Below are positions 56,773-64,000 of a stretch of 64,000 nucleotides of DNA, in pieces. The notes beneath the pieces were generated by a model, which saw only the letters and a program-made list of their open reading frames with translations, made no database searches and had not been told where the DNA came from. A program made the translations under genes and the position numbers. This DNA is from Telopea speciosissima (lineage: Eukaryota > Streptophyta > Magnoliopsida > Proteales > Proteaceae). The stretch covers positions 51,999,878-52,063,877 of the forward strand of contig NC_057926.1 in NCBI RefSeq assembly GCF_018873765.1, read 5' to 3'. Within the stretch, counting starts at the first letter, position 1, and each line of letters starts with the position of its first letter.

Positions 56773-59700
56773 CTAGAGGAGGGTAGTCTCTGCAATCATG
56801 GAAGTGACCACATAGGGATCCATGTTTGATGCAGGCCTCCTGTCCTCAAAATAACCTTTACCTTCTTTCTCTGTGTCACGCCCAACTCTGACGGAAGCTC
56901 CACGGTTTGCGACCCCCTGTGAAAACATGTTGAGTGAATATATCAGCACTCACCTTAACAATTGAAATTTTTGGAGTACTGATTTCAGTAACAATAGATT
57001 AATTTGTCTATACCCATGTGAATGTGTTGATATCTGCAGTTTCATGTCGTCCAGTGAGTCGGCGTTCATTGCCCTCTCCATAAGCGGCAATGTGCTCCTT
57101 GTGTTTCAACCCTAGCTTTTCAATTGCCTTCTTGATTACCTCGAACCCTCCCTCATTTCTCATGGATTTGGTGCTGGAACCCACATAACATAATTCATCA
57201 GATACATCAAAATATGAAAAGACAGAAAAAACTTTGGCCCAGTATCGCCACAAAATTATACTTAAGGAAGCAACTTCCTAAAGATATAGAATAATGAAGA
57301 TACGAGGTACGGCATAAAGTACCTGTAGTTTGTGTGAGCACCAGCTCCATTCCAGTCACCCTAGTGACAGATTTGGGTAAACAACATTAAAGAACAGGGA
57401 AACAAAATTTCAATAAGAAATGACATGTTCAGTAAATTGTCCTATGTTGCAGAATTAAAAAGGTAAATTTTATTAAAACATTAAACGGATCAATGTGATA
57501 GATCTCAAAAGAAATTAACCTTGATAGGTTTTGGATCAAGAGAGAGCACAACACCAGCAATCTCTGTAATTCTCTGTTCAAGAAAGAATGCAGTCAATTA
57601 GTAAACAGAACCCATCATTGTTTAGAACCTTCTCTCCCTTAAGAGGAAGTGTTAATGTTTTGCATCCTAACAGCCATCAATTTAATATGATTTACCTCCA
57701 AAATGTAGCGAGCCACCCATAACTCATCCCCAGCAGAGATGCCAACAGCAGGGCCAACTTGAAATTCCCACTGAACAAGTCAAAAGGATATAAAATAGGT
57801 TACACAGTGATACAATTTGGCAGGAAAATCCTATCAAAAAAGCAAAAAACCGAAGAAACAGAAAAACTTGTCTCCTACCTGGCCTGGCATCACTTCTCCA
57901 TTGATACCACTGATGTTGATGCCTGCATAGAGGCATGCTTTGTAATGGGCATCAACAATATCACGGCCAAAAGATTTGTCAGCACCAGCACTGCAGTAGT
58001 ATGGTCCCTGTTTTGCAGCAAATATCGAATTTCAATATCAGCCATGGCTACAGCAAGGTTACAATCTTAGCTCAAATACGAAATGTCTAATGTACCTTTA
58101 CTACCCAATAAAAATACTTAAATCGAATGACACAGGACATCATCCAATTCAAACTCTACCACTTTTATAATTTCAAATGACTTATCCGGCTCATCTGATT
58201 TTCACAAACAATGAACCTTGGATCCAAATGACTCAGTTTTTTAAAACTTAAATCTTTATCCACGTGATTAACAGAAATCCAAGCTACAAAGCATTAACTA
58301 ACTGGATGCAAATAATTTGTGACTATATTGAAAACTAATGGTCATATTGAATGATCTGTTGATAACACATGATTTCATTTTATTTCTTTTTTTTTTTTTT
58401 TTTGGGGGGGGGGGGGGGGGGAGGGGGGGTTATGAGGGGTCAGAAAATTTTAAAAAAACCAAAAAAAAACACCAAGTATTTCAAGGAATGGGATAAAAGA
58501 CCAAGTTGGAGATATTTTGAATGAATAAAGGAACACAAAACAAATAAAAAATAGTCAATAAATGAAGCATAACATGAAAAAAACTATCGTTACCTGAGGG
58601 CCAGGATAACCTCCCAAAGGCCACCCAAGGGGCCAATTGATATCCTTCTGCAAAAGGGTGTACTCTTGCTCTATTCCATACCTAGTTTTTAAATAAGAAC
58701 ACAAAAAGACAACTTAGCAAACAGAATGACCAATTGGAACTGTATAAGAGAGAACAAGAACAAATTATACCAGGTTTCCTCAGCAGCAACATCAGGGTGG
58801 CTGAAAATCTTTGCAGCAGCATGTCTCTTGTTGGTGGGAATGGGTTCTCCAGCTGGTGTGTAGACATCACACATGACCTAAATAATGAAAATAAAAATAA
58901 AAATGAATTTTAATAGGAATGAAAGGATCAAAAGGAATTAAATTCTAGAGTGAGCTACAAATAAGTAATGAAACTGTAAAATAAATAGTGATAAATAAGA
59001 ATTACACACAAGAATATTGTTGCCCCTCCTGAAGGGATCCTTGAAGATTGCCTGCGGACTGTTTCAAGACACCAATAAAGGAAAAGACCCTCATTAAGGA
59101 TCACAAAGAAAGGATAAATTACGAAACTGAGAGGGAAAGAAGAATAACCCACTATAAGATCACTTCACTATCCTCTCCTGGAGCTTGTCCAGTGCTCGAA
59201 CCATCATAGTTCCATTTTGGTAGCTTTGCTGGATCATCAACTGGGCAAGGGAGAGTCTGTAACACAGGATAAAACAACCAAACAACCACAATATATCAAC
59301 AAAATCCATATAGGCCAAAGGATGATCAAAAGAGAAGCATAAATGGAACAACTGAGTTAGTACCCTTGCTTTACTCCTGAGGTCCAGTCCAGATCCACCG
59401 ATCCTATTTTCAACAGTTAATAAAAAAAACATTAAGAATCCAATAACAGGGGAAAATAAGATTTTCATTAACCAGATCACAAAGCACAAAAAAATCAGAG
59501 ACATAAAAGCTAAGCATATTCATCAGGATTCAAGGAGAAACTATGGAATTGGAACACTAGTTATTACGAAAATCTAGAACTGTTTGGTCAAACCAAATGA
59601 AACCCATTAGAGATAAAAAGAACTCAATACATACAATAAATAAACTTGAGATCATTAAACGGAAAGAGAATACCTCTCACTGCCAAGTGCGATAGCAAAG

Positions 59701-60152
59701 AAGACAAAGACTATACATAAAAGCTAAAGCATATCCATCAGGGTTCAGGGAGAAACTAAGAAATTGGAGCACTAGTTATTAGGAAAATAGAGAGCTCTTT
59801 GGCCAAACCAAACCATACCCATTAGAGATACAAAGAACTCAATACATACAATAAATAAACTTGAGAACATTAAACGAAAAGAAAATACTTCTCACCGCCA
59901 AGTGTGATAACAAATACACATAAGAGAAAACAGAAAAAAAAAATAAAAAATTGGACATACCCATCAAAGTTCCACTAACAAAGAAGACAAAGACGATACA
60001 GAAAGCCCAAAAAAAGTAAGATCCAGACACACAACATTCCAAAGAAAAAATAGAGAGAACATCCAAGAAAAAACTTACCATATGTACTCGGCAATAATCT
60101 TCTCTGTAGAGTCAGAGAGGTTAAGGTTGAGAAGATCTGTTAGCAGCGACAT
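56773..60152 (-). CDS. GLN1: Glutamine synthetase, cytosolic GS1
   Basis: Twelve exons on the minus strand: 60152-60079, 59403-59364, 59256-59153, 59058-59010, 58877-58771, 58681-58594, 58007-57879, 57770-57696, 57573-57520, 57360-57323, 57173-57014, 56916-56773 (TAG). All are GT-AG and in frame, giving 353 residues. It catalyses ATP-dependent joining of ammonia to glutamate. Start [20 protein letters not shown] without transit peptide marks the cytosolic form. Key motifs: [11 protein letters not shown] (55-65), [32 protein letters not shown] (237-253, ATP-binding signature) and the [13 protein letters not shown] loop, all intact. GS1 normally has 356 residues and ends with WKP or similar. 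Here TAG stands where TGG would give LLWTP before an in-frame TGA at 56766-56764, so three residues are missing. TATA at 60253-60263. Confidence 0.96.
58388..58428 (+). repeat. T-run/G-run junction in GS1 intron 6
   Basis: About 19 T directly followed by about 18 G, an A and 7 more G, inside the intron between exons 6 and 7. Its length is probably unreliable. Confidence 0.8.
59501..59925. repeat. 214-bp tandem duplication in GS1 intron 1
   Basis: 59501-59714 and 59715-about 59925 share acataaaagctaa, cactagttatta, agaactcaatacataca and aataaataaacttgaga. A third partial start (caaagaagacaaagacgata) follows near 59980. Confidence 0.8.
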
Positions 60153-60252
60153 GATGGAGAAGAATCAAGAAACTATCACAGGCTTTTCACTCTTCCTAAT
60201 CCCTCTCTGTTTTGCTCTGTGAAGAAGTAAGGTAGGAGACGGTAGGGAGGCT

Positions 60253-60263
60253 GCTTTTATAGT
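60253..60263 (-). promoter_or_regulatory. TATA box of GS1
   Basis: On the minus strand actataaaagc lies about 100 bases before the GS1 ATG, followed by a CT-rich 5' UTR. Confidence 0.65.
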
Positions 60264-60609
60264 GGCGTTCGGCATTTGGAAGATCTAAATTAATTACGGA
60301 TAATTATTAAGAACAGTTAATCTTGAATATATTAGTTTTGGTGATAAAGGGCAAAAGCTAAAAAGTCGCTGGTTAGAAAGGTAGGAAAGACTGAAGAAAC
60401 TCCCCTCGTGGAAACTCTGTAACCTTACACGGTCTTTTTCCGGCTTCCTTCTTCTACCAGTATTCTACTATTCTTCGGTTACTACTTTTTACATAATTGT
60501 AAATTACCATAATGACCTTAATTTGTTAATGGTCTGGTTCAGCTCATGGTATGAGGAATTGGTAATCTACTTTATTGAAGAAAAAAAAAAAGACAAAGGG
60601 TAAATCTGT

Positions 60610-60665
60610 CCGATATGGGTCAATTCGGATCAGTATTGGTGATCCTGATACCGATTACTAAAACC
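60610..60665. repeat. TATCGATA-type repeat fragment
   Basis: Short piece with ccgatatgggtcaattcg and cctgataccgattac. Confidence 0.4.
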
Positions 60666-61081
60666 CTGATTCAACTATGTTTGGTTGCAAGTATGCATTA
60701 GTGCGGGGGCAATATGAGCACGTGCAAGAGCATTTGACTTAATGAGATTTTTCAGTTCACTGGTGGTTGAGTGGTAATATCACACGGTCATGTGTCTAGG
60801 TGTAGGAATCAAACGATCGGTTAGTGTTCTTTTTCCCAAAATTAGGATTGAGTTCTATGTCCAGTGCATAGTGTACGCTAGCACCTCCCTATGTCTATTT
60901 CTCTCCTCCCACAATAAGGGGTAAATTTATCATTTTACAGAAGGGAAGAGAGAGATATAGGGAGGGGAACATTATATATCCCTGAAGTCCAAGTGCAGAT
61001 TCTATTATATGCCCTCTTACATAATGAATCTTGAGGTCTACATTGACACTCACTCCTATTCTGATTCATGTGGGTTTTATG

Positions 61082-61339
61082 TAGGGATGTAAATGGATTG
61101 GATTTGGCTCGGATAGTGCTATAGTCGCATCCGCATCCAATTAGCTTTCAGACGGATTCGGATAGTGCTAAATGGATACAGATCGGATATTTTATCCGTT
61201 TACATGTAAATATAACTTTTCGGATAGCTATAGCTTATCCGTATCCGTATCCATTTAGCTTTCGGACGGATTCGGATAGTGCTAAACAGATACGAACACG
61301 GATACGGAAACGGATTTCAGCTATTCATTTACATCCTTA
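61082..61339. mobile_element. hAT-like MITE with perfect 8-bp target duplication
   Basis: The ends tagggatgtaaatgg and attcatttacatcctta are inverted repeats, and gttttatg flanks exactly (61074-61081, 61340-61347). The 258-base body contains two direct copies of gacggattcggatagtgcta and many cggata words. Non-coding. Confidence 0.85.
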
Positions 61340-61347
61340 GTTTTATG

Positions 61348-61990
61348 TGGATGATACCATTCTCTACTCCAACATTAGTGTGGTGTGTAGATTCCTCCAT
61401 ACACAAGCAATGTAGAAAACCCTCTTACATTTTTTTTTATTTTCAAATAAAAAGAATTTTATAATAAAATTGAGTTAAATTTAATAATCTAATTTAATAT
61501 GTTTTAGAGATTAGTTGCACCTAATCATTATAAAAAATCCTATTTTGTAATGACTTGATTTTACTTTCCTTCTTTGTATGTTCTTTACAACCAAACAACC
61601 AAAGGAAAGCCTTGGAGTTTTTTTTTCCTCTTTAAATTGTTCAGTATTAGTGTGAATGGTTGCTTATTTTAGAACCCAAGACTTCAGACTTGGCTCTGTT
61701 CTAGACTTGGAATGCTGCTTTCAAAAGTCCTTTCTTTTTGTTTTTGGTCAAGTCTCAATAGTCCTTTCAAGCTTTCTTCCTAGACTCAAAGCTTGATAAC
61801 AAACCCTAATCTACAAAGGGAAAGGGCAAGGAAAAGTATTTCTTGGACTTCTCCACTTGGAAAAACTCGCAAATTGGGGAGATCACTTGTGTGTCACTGC
61901 TCCTACACAATGAACAAAATGTGTCAAGGGTGAGAAAAAGAAGAATAGTATTTACTGTAACCATTAAGAGGGGGATGCCACTCAATACTT
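61348..61990. other. Spacer, no gene I can support
   Basis: AT-rich to about 61800. Then about 180 bases (61805-61990) are open in both strands with mixed composition, but neither translation shows a family I recognise. Confidence 0.35.
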
Positions 61991-61992
61991 GT

Positions 61993-62475
61993 GATCTGGG
62001 CATGGTTTTGAATCTCGGATCGGCCGATATCATCCGGATTGGATTGATATCGGTCAAGGCTGATCCCGAGATTAGACCGATACAATAAGGTTTGACTGGA
62101 TCGTTTCTTGGATCGGCCAATTAGGTTGGATTGGCTGATCTGATCTGATACTTGATCGATCCGACTAAATATTTTTTTATTTTTTCAAAAATTTTAAGTT
62201 ATTTATTTATTTTTTTATATAATCTTGATTGATACTGACCGATACCAACCGATATTGATCAATCCGATTCGGATAATATCGGTCGATCTGATCCCGTGAT
62301 AAAAACACCCACCAATTTTGACCGATACGTGAACTGATCGATAAAAAAAAAAAAAAAAAAAAGATTTTGGAGGGTTTTTTTACGGATCCTGACTGATCTA
62401 TCAATCCGATCCCGATCCAAAAAGGTCTTGACAATGACTGATACCGAATCCGATACCTGAATTTTAAACCTTAGA
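61993..62475. repeat. TATCGATA-type dispersed repeat, long copy
   Basis: Starts catggttttgaatctcggat, is full of cgatatcatccgg, ggattgatatcgg, ctgaccgatacc and accgatattgatc, has an A-run at 62343-62361 and ends near gatacctgaattttaaacc. Probably one or two foldback elements run together. Confidence 0.55.
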
Positions 62476-63303
62476 TCGGGGAGGGAAGTTCCAAAAACGT
62501 AAGGCCTTGCTTGGAGAAAACCTATCCACAAACTCATAATCTTATACTAATGATTTCTCTGAGGTAACTTTCTTTAAAGTCATAAGCTTGGCCCTCAGAC
62601 AAAACAAAAGAGTGTAGGCAAGCATCATCATCACCCACATGTTCTTCAGGTCAGTTTCATAAAGATGCCTTTTACATTCACAATTCACAATTCACAATTC
62701 ACACCTCAATTCCCCAAAGTTATTTGTTAGTTAGGAATTTAGGATTGATCAACATTGGCATTCCAATATGTGAATGATAGAGTTTTTCTTAACCACATCT
62801 TTATGCTTGGATGGGTGTTACGGAATAGTGAAGAGCATTTTGGACCTTCAACATATATTAAGGTGAGTAATGATGATCATAGATTTTTGAATGAAAACCC
62901 TCCTACATATGTGGAAGTGGTTTGGTTTAGAATTCCATCGTTAGCAAGCAATAAAGGGGGGAGGACATGACACAATTGACGGATTGGAACCGGTGGTTTT
63001 GTATGTTCCAAGTCCTTTAGATTAGGACCCTAAACTATTTCATCATAAATAAAGACGTGAAATGTTATTGGACCTAGTTTTCATTCACCTGTAGTGCCAT
63101 CATTGTTTTACTAGTAGATAAAACTTTTGGAATAGAACAAAGGGCATTTTGGAACTTCGCACAATAGAATATAGTGATGGGTGAACGTTTACAATGATTA
63201 AAAGAAAACATTTTCCATTATTATTTGTACTTGAAAATTTTCCTTCACATACGGTGAAGGAAAACCACACCATCCTTAAACACCCTATAGGGTATTATTA
63301 TTA

Positions 63304-63466
63304 TAAAAAAAAAAAAACCCGTACCCAATGCACAAGCTTTCATGTACAGCTGGGTCTAGGGAGGGTCAAATGTACGCAACCTTACCCTTATTTTTTAGAC
63401 TTAAACTCGTGACCAAACATTCAACAAGTTAGCACTCGACGTCTTGACCAACACGCCAAACACGAC
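63304..63466 (-). mobile_element. Au-type SINE, decayed, with long target duplication
   Basis: On the minus strand: gggtaaggttgcgtacat, gaccctccctagacccag, then gggtacggg and a T-rich tail, the order of the Au SINE. The flanks ctatagggtattattatt (63284-63301) and ctatagggttttattata (63471-63488) are near-identical and look like a target duplication of about 18 bases. Confidence 0.7.
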
Positions 63467-63544
63467 CTTCTATAGGGTTTTATTATATTCCCTAAAATAT
63501 GCTATTGATACCTTCTCTTGTGAGTTGAGAACTTTTTTATTAAG

Positions 63545-63750
63545 GGTAATTACACATACCACCACTGAGGTTTGACGAAAGAATATTTCCACCCCCCAGT
63601 TTTGAAAAATTCTACGTACCCCCCTGAAGTTTGCAAACGGTAACAAATAAGTCCATTCTGTCAGTTCATGACTAACACTGTTAAAAATTAGACTTGAACT
63701 GACGAAATTGCCCTTCTAAGAAAAATCAAAAACAAAAAAACACCAAAACC
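63545..63750. repeat. Dispersed repeat with ACCCCCCTGAAGTTTG words
   Basis: Contains ccaccactgaggtttgacg, tacccccctgaagtttgcaa and ccattctgtcagttcatgac. A weaker match (taatccagtctgttagtg) lies at 38861 upstream of CAP-G. Repeats of this wording are common in plant spacers; the element class is unclear. Confidence 0.45.
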
Positions 63751-63793
63751 TGCAACTCATCTTCCCCAAATCGATTGGGGAAGATGAGTTGCA
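63751..63793. repeat. Perfect 19-bp hairpin with 5-base loop
   Basis: tgcaactcatcttccccaa, loop atcga, then the exact reverse complement ttggggaagatgagttgca. It directly follows the dispersed repeat at 63545. Confidence 0.9.
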
Positions 63794-64000
63794 AGTCTCA
63801 AACCTCTTCTAGCTCATGCCTTTTAATTTGACCACTAGGGGAAATTTTACTTAAATATCTATGGTTCCTAGATATGGCGTACCTGTAAATCTTAATAGAG
63901 AAGTATTACAATAGACATGAGAAGGGATGTAGATATGAGGTTTGAGTTGGGTGGCGGTGGGCATGTTCTAGATCTGGAAACCGGAGTCAAAGATGGGGTT

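Noticed and set aside
61806-62120. 104-residue minus-strand frame (and an overlapping plus-strand frame)
   Set aside because: Half of it lies in the TATCGATA repeat. The unique part shows no domain I recognise, no splice partner and no promoter. Kept only as an unexplained stretch.
1-64000. A new gene cluster or system made of the six genes
   Set aside because: The products (transporter, wall protein, methyltransferase, condensin, calcium sensor, glutamine synthetase) share no pathway, and the genes are spaced by repeats on mixed strands.

Overview
This is nuclear DNA of a flowering plant. It has six protein genes in 64 kb, most of them intron-rich with GT-AG introns. The families are typical of land plants: ABCC transporter, BURP protein, cytosolic glutamine synthetase, calmodulin-like protein, plant-type SET methyltransferase. 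The long AT-rich spacers are packed with small plant transposons. Nothing in the window fixes the species; a dicot or other non-grass angiosperm is my inference.

Layout. 1-5103 (+): 3' part of an ABCC (MRP-type) transporter gene, cut by the window edge. 7179-8313 (+): short secreted BURP-domain protein. 8.3-17.9 kb: repeat-rich spacer (foldback MITEs, hAT-like and Tourist-like elements, LTR remnants, a repeat rich in TATCGATA-type words). 18022-18264 (+): small 80-residue protein I cannot name. 19411-29182 (-): SET-domain/Rubisco-methyltransferase-like gene with a 7.8 kb first intron holding a SINE, a decayed LINE, a tiny LTR element nested in the LINE and a probable solo LTR. 30294-38566 (-): condensin subunit CAP-G, 12 exons. 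44609-45169 (-): intronless four-EF-hand calmodulin-like protein. 45.2-56.7 kb: repeat-only spacer with two small TRIM-type LTR elements, an hAT-like element with perfect target duplications and local tandem repeats. 56773-60152 (-): cytosolic glutamine synthetase GS1, 12 exons. 60.3-64 kb: more MITE, SINE and repeat sequence.

The genes are unrelated in function and look like ordinary, independently transcribed plant genes; I see no cluster or operon-like system. I derived exon joins by hand. For every multi-exon gene the joins keep frame throughout and give a family-typical length.

The points most worth checking are: a stop codon that trims exactly three residues from the conserved GS1 C terminus; a 290 bp LTR element with 67-68 bp LTRs; several non-autonomous element families with clean 8- or 9-bp target duplications; and an apparent GC-AG intron in CAP-G. 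I found no convincing new biological system.
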